From assembly GCA_032622095.1 (NCBI GenBank), contig CP136061.1, positions 215,358,373-215,422,372 on the forward strand: a DNA stretch of 64,000 nucleotides. The letters run 5' to 3'. This document shows positions 45,179-54,811 of the stretch, in pieces. The position numbers and the translations under genes are program-made. Under the pieces are notes generated by a model. It searched no databases and had not been told where the DNA came from. It worked only from the letters and a program-made list of their open reading frames with translations. The DNA comes from Siphonodentalium dalli (lineage: Eukaryota > Mollusca > Scaphopoda > Gadilida > Siphonodentaliidae). Position 1 is the first letter of the stretch; the number at the start of each line of letters is the position of its first letter.

Positions 45179-47066
45179 CCTTCCGACACTATTTTACTCC
45201 TCTCTTCAAGTTTTTTTTTAATTTGGATATCTTTTTACATGTATATGTAAATTTTATTCTTGCCTTAACTGTCAAATTAGATTTCAATGACCCATTAATC
45301 AGTCTTATTTTGATCAAATTGGACAATCTAAATCACCTTGTATCATATAAGGTAGGATACTGCTTCAATATCTAGAAGACTAGAACTGTCCATGCATGAC
45401 CATTTATGTTAGGAAGAATTAAATATCAAAAATAAAATTCCCCCCCCCCCCCCCATCAGCTGCTCCCACCCCATTTCTCTGAATGTAAATCAAGCAATTT
45501 ATTTATATTGGCCTCAGCAGAAGACAGATAATACAAGTGCTGCAGGATTTTTTATTCATACAGTGGTCTTTTTTAAATTCAGATTGAATGGCTTGGCAAT
45601 CCGCTATGGCAGCCCTTTGCTGTGGCCCAGTTTGCTTTAGCAAATGGCTTTGGCATTACTGATTGCTGTAGCCAATTATGAGGCTGTTTATAGGTGGGAA
45701 ATGTTCAGATAATAACTACAGTTGTTTGTTGAACTTATTATCTCAAAATTTTACTAGGGAACTACTCATCAGTTAATATTTAGTGAATAAAGGGTTAAAA
45801 ATGTACAAGGGGACAGAATGTTTGCAAAATATTTCAGGTTAATTTGTCAGTGTATGAAGGTATAACCCCTGAAATCCTGAACAAAATGTGAGCGAAGGTA
45901 CTGATATGTACAAAATGTGGATGACAGACATCAACCCCTGACAATAGACCCAATGTCAGTTTTTGAATAGAAAATTAGTGCAGTGGCCAAATTGAAAAAC
46001 AACTTTTCAGGAAAACCCCTACCCACTGTAGAAAAGTTGAAACCAACATTTTTTTAAGAAGATATATATATGGTTCACGAAAATGACAATAACAAATAAA
46101 GGAATCACTGGTGGGCTAACTTTTTTTTTTAGAAATTCGTGAATTTTTTTAATCGAGCCTGTGGCCAAGTCCTAACTTATTATCAACAGTGTTGGTGTTA
46201 AAATTACTGCATCATATCATATCTCTACTTGAAGGGAAAATATTCTGTTATTTGGAGCCAAAAAAAAAATTGTTATTTTTACTGAATTTTTTTTCTTTTT
46301 CACGAAAAATTAAGTTTTCAAACATTATCATTCAAAGGAATATCAAAACAAGTGATGGACTGTCGTCCGTTGCATACACTCTTGTGGCATATAAACAAAG
46401 AGGAATAACTATAGAACGAAAAACCTGAACAAAAGTGATTCATATTGTGTAGCAGTTATCTGACAATCATATGTAGAATGAATCAGACAGAAATTATGCA
46501 TGAATTCAGGGAATAGCAAAATATTTGTTCTATACGCACCAGTGATTCAAATATTTTTCACTGTCATTTTCATGAACAATATATATTTTGTCTTTTAAAG
46601 TGATATGAAACACTCCGTTAAGGTGATCCAATAGAAATGGATAATAATCTTCCTCAAAGTAGTTCTTTTTACGAATATTAATCGAAATTGCCAACACACA
46701 CCGTCATTCTGATATTAATTAAATGCAGTGACTCTGGATGGCGAAATCATTTGTGTGTGTTTGTCGCATCCCGAATCCAGATGTAAATATTTTCAATTGA
46801 GCGTAGATTTGACGATGTTTTCTATTGAGTGGTATGGTCGATTTCTTTGAAATTTTCGGCGATGTTAGTAGAATGATACATTCTCCAGGTTGGCATAATG
46901 CCTCAATACTAACTTATCAGTTTCACGAACTCGAATAAGTCCATAATATGTCTTTAAGACATCTGGTTTTAACTTGTTCTACCATGGATAGGAGTACCAA
47001 CCACTTTTGGAAATTGGCCGCTACACTAATTGGAAAGGTGCTCACATATGACCAAGGCATTACAAT
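45179..47066. other. Mostly unassigned DNA with repeat pieces
   Basis: A C-run lies at about 45440-45454. Positions 45520-45797 carry family E pieces (GAAATGTTCAGATAATAAC, ending AAAGGGTTAA). Positions 46340-46440 match the GATGGACTGT dispersed repeat. Positions 46600-46835 are a copy of the repeat at 21097. No gene is recognised. Confidence 0.45.
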
Positions 47067-47904
47067 TAGGGCCCTCCGAATTGGGCATTTTCAGTTCGAA
47101 TCGAATCAGTCAATTGATTCCGAATCGCATTGAATCTCGAATCAAATCATTGCATCAGACGTATCAATAGTGAAGACGCAGATATTACTTGACTGAGTGG
47201 CCATACCTGTATCAATTTGCTCATTTCGTAATGACGATAAGTGATTGTCGGTATATAATGTAAATATTATCCATAAATGGATCAAAATCACATTTAACCA
47301 ATTAGTGCGCATTCTTTGTGGCCATCTCCACTATAAAATAATGAAACAGTAAGCAATAACAAAGTCAGTAAGCAATCGCATTCACGCAGCTGAAGTTCGA
47401 CATGCAGCAATTAATGCCCTAAATAATCGACTCCTTATAACCACAGCAGAATTATGGGTAATTTTTCAGGATTTAGTCAGAAATATGGCTTGTTGGCATT
47501 CATCGCTGAGAGCTTTCCGATGAATGGCAACAAGCCATATTTCCGACTAAATCCAGAAATATTACCCATCATTCTGCTGTTGTTAAGAAGTTGATTATTT
47601 AGGGCATTACTGTATGTGGAATATGAAATTTTGCTGGATCAGTTACATCAGTCGTGCAATGCTTCGGTGGTATATATAGTACAGCTCAGTCCACAGTGTT
47701 TGTATGTGTGGTCTTTCGTTGGTATCTTAATCTATCTTCGCAAAAAGCAGTTTTGCAATGTCCATTGAATTAATGAGAATGCAACTGGTGCCAATGATTT
47801 GATACAATTCGAATCAGGACAGCTGATTTTGAATTGAATCGAATCATATGAAAGATTCCGAATCGCATAAAATCAGATCAATTTGCAGGGCCCCCCCCCC
47901 CCTA
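47067..47904. mobile_element. hAT-like element (838 bp) carrying a nested family B MITE
   Basis: Begins TAGGGCCCTCCGAATTGGG and ends GCAGGGCCCC...CCTA. ATTACAAT lies exactly outside both ends (47059-47066 and 47905-47912). Both subterminal regions are rich in TTCGAATCGAATC/GAATCGAATC motifs. A run of about 14 C lies just inside the right end. No transposase frame. Confidence 0.75.
47408..47613. mobile_element. Family B MITE nested in the hAT-like element
   Basis: Left TTAATGCCCTAAATAATC, right GGGCATTACTGTA. The tip is reduced to TCATCGCTGAGAGC. It lies wholly inside 47067-47904, so it probably inserted later. Confidence 0.8.
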
Positions 47905-48052
47905 ATTACAATTTGGCAGAGAGGGCAAAAATACTGTTTTTAACATAAATCAAAAACACAATATTTTAATATAGATCAGTTTATCACAGAATGGTTAAAT
48001 GGAATAATTGATTACATATATGCATGAGTATAGACCAATGTAAAAATATACA

Positions 48053-48348
48053 TATTCATGAGTGATTACAGTAAAGCCCTAAATAATCGACTCCTTAACC
48101 ACAGCAGAATTATGGGTAACTTTCAGGATTTAGTAGGAAATATGGCTTGTTGCCATTCATCGGAAAGCTCTCATTCAGGATTTAGTCAGAAATATGGCTT
48201 GGTGCCATTTATCGGAAAGCTCTCACAGAGCTTTCCGATGAATTGTAACAAGCCATATTTCCGACTAAATCCTGAAAAGTTACCCATAATTCTGCTGTAG
48301 GTAAGGAGTCGATAATTTAGAGCATTACTGTATTCATGAGTGATTACA
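48053..48348. mobile_element. Family B MITE with an 18-bp flanking direct repeat
   Basis: The element itself spans about 48067-48332 with CAGTAAAGCCCTAA and its right end. The left arm's inner part is duplicated (AGGATTTAG-T-GAAATATGGC twice, near 48124 and 48178). TATTCATGAGTGATTACA occurs at both 48053-48070 and 48331-48348, overlapping the TA ends, where a TA-only duplication is expected. Confidence 0.8.
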
Positions 48349-48696
48349 TAAACATTGAAACATCACTGAAACAACAGGAGATATCACAATAATATTCACA
48401 GCGCATGTTTTACAACCTACTCAGTAAAAAGCCTCAGCTTTATTAGGTCAAAGGAAAACAAAATATTTGTGGTTGGAGTTTCCCTACCGATAATCTTTAA
48501 AACCCCATATCCTAAAGTTTTTCATGGTTTTAAAACTATTTTTGGTTAAAAAAAATCGTCAAATGCAATGTGTAAAGATGGTCTATCTCTTTCGGGCCAA
48601 ATTTACAACGTATTTTTTTATAAATACAGATTTCAAGACTACAAATAGCTATATGGTGAATGAAATACAAATGAAACTGAAGGTTTATTTCGATTG
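48349..48696. other. Unassigned DNA
   Basis: No gene or repeat family recognised. Confidence 0.35.
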
Positions 48697-48784
48697 TTAA
48701 CCCTTTGAGTGCCAGGGGCCGATCTCATCGGCCCTAAACCTACAAAATAAGTCTGTTAAAGAATATAAGAATAAATTATTAAAA

Positions 48785-48823
<39 letters not shown>

Positions 48824-48947
48824 TTAGGCCAATGCATTCTCTTATATATGCGAAGCGACCTATGATCGACTCGCATATATAAGAGAATGCATTGGCACAG
48901 GGTATATGGGTTGATAAAAAAATCGGACCTGGCACTCAAAGGGTTAA
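48697..48947 (-). mobile_element. TTAA-flanked MITE, family D, with a long poly-A interior
   Basis: Intact TTAACCCTTTGAGTGCCAGG ends and stem. A run of about 33 A (from 48789) precedes the GCCAATGCATTCTC module (about 48826-48902). Confidence 0.8.
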
Positions 48948-49387
48948 GACCGTGGTAAATATAGTTGAAATACAAATTGCCACAATTGAGCCTGTAACAA
49001 GATCAAATTGTCCTTTTTGGTATGCTTTTAGTATGCTCTGAACGTTTTTGCTCATACTTTTTGTTCTTAAAACAGCGTCTAAATCTGTCTCGTTGATGTG
49101 ATAAGAAATTCTAATAACATTTATATTAATTGAAACAAACTTTTCCCCGACCAGGGTGGGGGGGGGGGGGAGGGATTTTTTTTCCGGCTACGTATGCCAG
49201 GGTGGGTGGGTGGTTGATGGGACCAACAACAAAAAAATTCTGATAAAATGGCTGGCACTGTAACAGTAATGTCTACATAATAAAGGTTTTAACATGCGAT
49301 GTCTCGTCATTGAAGAGTTATCAATAATAACAAGAAGTTGCACCTCAGGTGCTGGGATACCCCTGCTGTGCCAACTGAAATATGGGA
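48948..49387. other. Unassigned DNA
   Basis: A G-run lies at about 49158-49170. GGGTGGGTGGGTGG at 49200 sits beside it. No gene is recognised. Confidence 0.35.
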
Positions 49388-49760
49388 AGGATGGTAACAA
49401 ACAAAGAGGGATAACTATTGAACGGATAATGTGAACAACGTCAATGAACCCTCTTTCGAAAGCCCTCCTGATGCCAAACCTGAATACCAAATTTTATCAA
49501 GATCAGATAACCTATGGTTGAGACACATGAGCGGACAGACGAAAATCCAACATTTTCAGATAAACAAAGAGGGACAACTCTTGAACGGAAAATGTGAATG
49601 TCAATAAACCCTCTATTGAAAGCTCTCCTGACGCCAAACCTGAATACCAAATTTCATCAAGATCCGATAACCCATCGTTGAGATATATAAGCAGATGGCC
49701 AGACAGACGACGGACTGACACATGTAATCCAGTATACCCCTGTCTTTTGGATGGGGGTAA
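49388..49760 (+). repeat. Dispersed repeat with two tandem units of about 170 bp
   Basis: Each unit has ACAAAGAGGGAYAACTMTTG, CCTGATGCCAAACCTGAATA-like text and AAATTTYATCAAGATC. It ends AGACAGACGACGGACTGAC and ACCCCTGTCTTTTGGATGGG. Confidence 0.65.
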
Positions 49761-50042
49761 AAAAAATTAGATCCTACCAAGGAGCCCATTAATAGGAGGT
49801 TTTAATAAAATTTAAATGATCGTCTCTGCTAAAGAGAATACACTTATGTTTTCCAAAATCGGTAGATAATAAAGAGCGTTCTCAATAACGAGTTTGGTAC
49901 ATGCTTACAACGTAAATATGATGGTTTTTTTTATGAATTTTCACAATGCCTGTGCCATGTGTGGTATGACCTGAAATTTGTCTTAGGAATTGTTACTAAT
50001 TTGATGTCAAAGCAGACTGTATCTTCAAAATCTAGCTATGAT

Positions 50043-50449
50043 CAAGCCTGAGTTTAGTGTGCCTGTCATTTGCAGAACGAGGTCCCCAAAAGGTGAATTT
50101 AGTGATGCTATCCCGCATAGGCCTCATCTTCTCTGGAAAGTTTCTTTATTATCAAATTTCTATAGAAACTTCTTCACATGGATTCTATTTTTGTTTTTAG
50201 TTTAGTTTCTTGATATCCCCAAATTGCCAGACGGCACATTGCATAAATGAGGTTCCCAATGGGTGTACATCACAATATTCACCATTTGGGAACTTCAGTC
50301 TGAGTCTATGTCTCCCATAGCAGATGAGGCCATGCAGAATGAGGTTCCCAGAGGGTGAATTTAGTGATGCTAGCCTGCTATGCGGGATAGCATCACTAAA
50401 TTCACCCTCTGGGGACCTCATTCTGACAGACATACTATTTGCAGGCTTG
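50043..50449. mobile_element. Long-form family C element
   Basis: Outer ends CAAGCCTGAGTTTAGTGTG and ATACTATTTGCAGGCTTG. The left sub-palindrome is cut short (CCCGCATAGGCC) and the right one is complete. Flanks GCTATGAT and CCTATGAA are a plausible decayed 8-bp duplication. Confidence 0.75.
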
Positions 50450-50503
50450 CCTATGAAGGCTAGAAATGTGTTTTTACACACTCGTCTGATTTCCAGTCAG
50501 CTA

Positions 50504-50747
50504 TTAAGCCTTTCATGACGCAGCATTAAAGATCCTGTGCCAGTTCATTCTCTTATATATGTAAGTAGGGAACCTTGCATATATAAGAGAATGCACTGGC
50601 TTACAAGGTCAACAAGGTAAATATTGTTAGACCGATGTATTCTCTTATATATGCGAGGCTCCCTATGGGAGAATCACATATATAAGAGAATGCATTGGCA
50701 CAGGGTTTTCACAAAATTTCAGGAAGCTCCAGTCACAGAACAGTTAA
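50504..50747. mobile_element. TTAA-flanked MITE, CATGACGC-type
   Basis: TTAAGCCTTTCATGACG to ACAGAACAGTTAA. Two hairpins occupy the interior: CATTCTCTTATATATGTAAG near 50550 and ATTCTCTTATATATGCGAGG near 50639. It resembles 525-757 and 31732-31979. Confidence 0.7.
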
Positions 50748-51205
50748 CTGTGATGTACATTAAGTTTGTTAGTTGTCAAGAGTTTGCTGCATGTAAATCT
50801 GTGTCAGAAGCTATGCTTTGAAGTTGTTTTGAATGCTTAGTATAAAACGAAAGGTATTAGAAGTTCCGTGACTAGTGAAATGGGGTGAATTTGCAAGGTA
50901 CGATAAAGAAAGGTGCCATTTTCCATCGGTGAAACACTATTATATGTATTTGAAAGTTGAAACAAAAATAAATTTATGTTTTTCGGATATTTTTATTTTC
51001 CAAAAAATATTTAATAGTTTACTAGTGTAAAATATGTTGTTTGTAGGCCAAGTAAAAATATATACTTAGTTTTAGTCCAAATCATGAAGCTAAGGTTGTA
51101 TTAGCTGGGATTTGTTCTGCTAATTGGAAAGATTGAGGTATTAATTAAGTTGAAAAATTTCAACTCAATGTGGATGTGGGAGATGAAAATGAAGATTGTG
51201 GGTTG
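50748..51205. other. Unassigned AT-rich DNA
   Basis: No gene or repeat family recognised. Confidence 0.35.
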
Positions 51206-51336
51206 CAAGCCTTGAAATAGTGTCTGTCATTTGCAGAATGAGGTCCCCAGAGGGTGAATTTAGTGATGCTACCCCGCTAAATTCACCCTCTGGGGACCAC
51301 ATTCTGCAAATGACAGGCTCACTATTTCAAGGCTTG
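51206..51336. mobile_element. Short family C element
   Basis: CAAGCCTTGAAATAGTGTC to ACTATTTCAAGGCTTG. The tip is reduced to TGATGCTACCCCGCTAAATT. Flanking GTGGGTTG and GTTGGTTG agree at 7 of 8 positions. Confidence 0.8.
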
Positions 51337-51344
51337 GTTGGTTG

Positions 51345-52004
51345 GTAATTATTGCTTTTAGATGGGCGGAATAGGGGGCACTTGGAAATTCAAAGTTGGA
51401 CACCCCCCCCCCCCCCCCCCTCCAACAAAGACAATCTAGCCACATTAGCGCATTAAATTTGAGGCGATCAGTTGGCTCGTTCGCACACGGGTTATGCAAA
51501 ATAAGTCAAGCAAATGATGAAATGGTTAACGAGACTAAGTTGGCCAATCGTTCTCACCTGTGCACTGCTTTTTAATGCATGGATATTATGAATTATTTAA
51601 AGATACTTATTATCGATCCCTTAACTAACACCATTTCCGATTGGGCAAAAGCCGCCACGTGATAGTCCTGGAAAAAGTCATATTGGACTCCTGAAAGTGA
51701 AAGTCGGGAGACTGTACAATATCACTCTTTTATCGGGACTCCGTGACATCACGAATTATCTCTATTGCGAAATGAATCGGTGAAATTGTGATGCGCGCAC
51801 AACACTGATGGATTTTAGCAGACGTTTCACTTCCGCATTAAGTTTTTTTTCTCACTTCTGTGTTTACTTTTCCAAATCATGCTTTCTGATGATAAAAAAA
51901 TACAGGCTTTTATAGAGAATTAAGTGCCGACAAATACAAAAAATAACCACAAAAGTTTTATTCCCAAAATTTGGATAAACATACAGATGGATAATAAAAA
52001 TGTC
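51345..52004. other. Unassigned DNA with an 18-C run
   Basis: The C-run is 51403-51420. A CpG-containing segment at 51640-51830 has no recognised gene. Confidence 0.35.
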
Positions 52005-52192
52005 ATTATACAATGTTGTGTACAGTGTGAGGTTTACACTGTTGTGTATAGTATGAGGTTTACACTGTTGTGTACAGTACGAGTCCAGGTTGTGGTGAAT
52101 AGTCATATTGGACGAGATACGCCAATATGACTTTTCACCACAACCTGGACTCGTACAAGAAAAACTCATACTGTACACAACATTGTATAATA
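52005..52192. repeat. Long hairpin with three tandem stem repeats
   Basis: TTGTGTACAGTRYGAG-type text occurs three times at 52014-52083. The last copy continues into GTCCAGGTTGTGGTGAATAG, which pairs with its complement at about 52130-52157. The terminal ACTGTACACAACATTGTATA closes the stem. The ends are ATACAATGTTGTGTACAGT and complement. It may be a separate small foldback family; no target duplication is evident. Confidence 0.8.
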
Positions 52193-52214
52193 ACTTTATA
52201 ATAATCCAAATTAA

Positions 52215-52400
52215 CGCACCATGATTATGATTTCTTTGTCTTCATTGGTAAAAAATATTTGATTCGAGTCGTGGAAACCACCCATCTAAGCTAACAGTGA
52301 TCAGTTTTCGAGTTTTAATATATGTTATTTTTCACCACCTTGAATATTTGGTAGCCTGGCAAATATTCGACGATTGCCGACTGACATACTCTCGATAACA
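52215..52400 (+). repeat. Family F-related repeat
   Basis: AAAAATATTTGATTCGAGTC, then GTTATTTTTCACCACCTTGA and TATTTGGTAGCCTGGCAAA, as at 44253-44395. Confidence 0.55.
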
Positions 52401-52514
52401 AATTGTGTTGAACATTCTGATAACTGAAGTGGCATTTCAAGAAATGTTGTTTTTGTTGTTGAAATCTGATGATATGGGGACCATCAAATTGTATTGTGTA
52501 CCTTTAAACATTGA

Positions 52515-52663
52515 CAAGCCTTGAAATAAGGTGTCTGTCATTTGCAGAATGAGGTCCCCAGAGGGTGAATTTGGCAATGCTAGCCCGCTATGCGGGGTAG
52601 CATCACTAAATTCACCCTCTGGGGACCTCATTCTGCAAATGACAGACACCCAATTTCAAGGCT
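52515..52663. mobile_element. Short family C element
   Basis: CAAGCCTTGAAATAAGGTG to CACCCAATTTCAAGGCT. A single palindrome with tip GCCCGCTATGCGGGG. The last bases of the right end are lost. Confidence 0.75.
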
Positions 52664-52800
52664 AATGAATGCAATTCTCATTATTGGTAGTATTGTAGAA
52701 TACACTATGAATGAGTTGCTAGGAGACAATGCTGACCACAATGCTGGTATTCAAAAGTGTTGCTGAAGTTCTCTAGCTGGACTTGGTCCAAAAATTTGAG

Positions 52801-53235
52801 TTAACCCTTTCATGACAGAGCTGCGCTGGTGCAACATTAAAGCCCCTGTGCCAATGCATTCTCTAATATATGCAAGTCGACCATAGGTCACCATTAAACA
52901 ATTTTATAATTTTTTATAATTTTTTCTTACATTCTTTAACATTTATATCATTTAATAAAAAAAAAATTCTTACATTCTTTATAAATTTTTGTCATTTTTC
53001 TTACATTCTTTAACAAATTTTTAATAATTATTCTTACTATCTTTCAGATTTGTTTTTGATTTTTTTAATTTTTCTTATATTTTTTAACAATTATAAAAAA
53101 TAATACAAAATTTGTTAAGCCAATGCATTCTCTTATATATGCAAAGCGACATATGGTTGACTCGCATATACAAGAGAATGCATTGGCAGAGGGTTTTCCC
53201 AAAAATTCAGGAAGCTCCCGTCATGAAAAGGTTAA
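52801..53235. mobile_element. TTAA-flanked MITE, CATGACAG-type, with expanded interior
   Basis: TTAACCCTTTCATGACAG to CATGAAAAGGTTAA. The left hairpin module is truncated after CGACCATAGGTCACC and the right one (about 53115-53190) is complete. Between them is a T-rich array in which TTTTTCTTACATTCTTTAAC recurs with variation. Confidence 0.7.
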
Positions 53236-53321
53236 CCATTTTTTACTGAGTGACCTAACAATGTGTTAACCAAAAATTAACCAAGTATCCCGCGTGTATG
53301 TTTATAAGGTGAATCTCAAAA

Positions 53322-53327
53322 TTTATT
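53322..53327 (-). promoter_or_regulatory. Candidate polyadenylation signal of the receptor gene
   Basis: AATAAA on the minus strand, in CAGTGCAATAAATTTTGAG, about 110 bp past the stop codon. This is a plausible distance for a short 3' untranslated region. Confidence 0.55.
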
Positions 53328-53434
53328 GCACTGCAAGTCCCTTGGCATATCTTATACACAACAAATTAAGCACAAGAAACAATTTCAATAATAAATTGTG
53401 GTGGAACACAACTGGGAATATCAGCATGTCCTGA

Positions 53435-54811
53435 TTATATTGGCGTTATAGCGGTGGGTTCAGGGCTATTAACATTGGCGGTGGTAATAGTAGTAATGTT
53501 CGTTATTTCTGACATGCCCGTCTCACTCGTGGACTCTAACGATACACTGAGAGTTTTCTGAACAGTCTCATGATTCCTTCTGGTCATATTCAACTCTGAG
53601 CTTTGGAAATGAACACCATTAACTGGAGAATTATTATTAGAGCACCTGTACAATGGACACTGTGGCGAGTGCTGTATCTCGTTGTCTATAAAATTATCAA
53701 GTTGAGGTGACTTTTTAGATTGAGGTCGGTTGCCATGGCGACGGTTCGGACTTGATGATGTTGATGTCCCATCTCTTCCATGGTACGTGCCCAGTTTTCC
53801 ATTTGAAATCGGTGTTAACGTTCGGGGACCTCGTGGCCTTCGCTTTATACTTCGTTTTACTTTCCGAGACATCTTTCGCGCTAAATCATTCAACTGTGAT
53901 GTCCGAAATCCATGAACAAATGCTCCGGCGATAGCCTTCACTTGAATAGCCGGATAGAAGTATATTATCAAATAATTAACGTCAATCCTCTCTTTGAAGA
54001 TGCAGATATCACAACTCAGCCAAGTAAACACGATGAATGGGAAATAGCACAACGCCCATAAAGCAACATCGATTCGCACCGTCACAATCAGTCTCTTGTA
54101 CGATCTGAACTCACGACTTTCTGGCGACATAAATTCTGTGTTATTCACGATCTGTTTCATTTTATACTGCACGTAAAAGTGACAAATGACAGTAAATGTA
54201 ACACATGCAATCCACAATAACGTAAAGGAAATTAACGTCCCCGAGTGATAGTATATAAAGAATCCGCATACAAATGACGTGTGTGACCAAAATGAGGTCA
54301 ATGGGAGAAACCCGATTATGAACGATAAATTCCACACCAGAACCATCACTGTGATGACAGTTTTCTTCTCCATATATTCCGCGTATTTCAGTGGGCGTGA
54401 CAACTTTATACAACAGTCGAGATTGAGCCAGAAGAGTGAAAACAGGAATGCGGTGGTTGAGGAAAACCACAAACTCTCCGGCAAGAAACACTTCATATGC
54501 ATGTCTGCTATGTTCATCCAAACGAGCATTTTAGAAATTCCAAAAAGTCCAGCCAGAGCGTCACTAACACAAATACTGCGGATGAAAATCAGAGTCGTGC
54601 TTTTACCACCCGATGTGTATTTGGACGCCAGGAGTATGGCGGCATTACTGAACACTGCGATTAATCCGAGCAGAATATTCATAATGATGAAAATGCAAAC
54701 GACAGTTTGAGTAAGTGTTTGCGAAGCATCACGCATTTCCCCGCTAGCATTCGAGAAGTTTATGTGATAATACAGTGGCAGACAGTCAGTACTGTGTTGG
54801 CAACAGAACAT
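53435..54811 (-). CDS. Atypical rhodopsin-like 7TM receptor (orphan), single exon
   Basis: The frame opens at the ATG at 54811 (ACACAATG, A at -3) and gives 458 residues. The frame stays open a little further upstream but without another ATG before a stop. The N-terminus has NFS and NAS glycosylation sites at residues 18 and 21. Seven hydrophobic segments lie near residues 37-61, 73-96, 112-135, 151-173, 190-214, 242-266 and 279-300. Class A landmarks present: N56 in TM1, D84 in TM2, C108 and C182 for the extracellular disulfide, W160 in TM4, P258 in TM6. Departures: the TM3 end reads LDCCIKLSRPLKY, so the DRY arginine is Cys133; TM6 has CYFP where CWxP is usual; TM7 has GAFVHGF where NPxxY is expected. 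The tail of about 150 residues is Ser/Thr/Asn-rich with a basic stretch (RKMSRKVKRSIKRRPRG). The ligand is unknown. The frame is intact, so it is probably functional, but G-protein coupling may be altered. Confidence 0.9.
   Translation of the reverse strand: MFCCQHSTDCLPLYYHINFSNASGEMRDASQTLTQTVVCIFIIMNILLGLIAVFSNAAILLASKYTSGGKSTTLIFIRSICVSDALAGLFGISKMLVWMNIADMHMKCFLPESLWFSSTTAFLFSLFWLNLDCCIKLSRPLKYAEYMEKKTVITVMVLVWNLSFIIGFLPLTSFWSHTSFVCGFFIYYHSGTLISFTLLWIACVTFTVICHFYVQYKMKQIVNNTEFMSPESREFRSYKRLIVTVRIDVALWALCYFPFIVFTWLSCDICIFKERIDVNYLIIYFYPAIQVKAIAGAFVHGFRTSQLNDLARKMSRKVKRSIKRRPRGPRTLTPISNGKLGTYHGRDGTSTSSSPNRRHGNRPQSKKSPQLDNFIDNEIQHSPQCPLYRCSNNNSPVNGVHFQSSELNMTRRNHETVQKTLSVSLESTSETGMSEITNITTITTANVNSPEPTAITPI

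Noticed and set aside
54279-54710. 143-codon plus-strand open frame
   Set aside because: It is the antisense shadow of the receptor gene, whose minus-strand frame shows the seven membrane segments.
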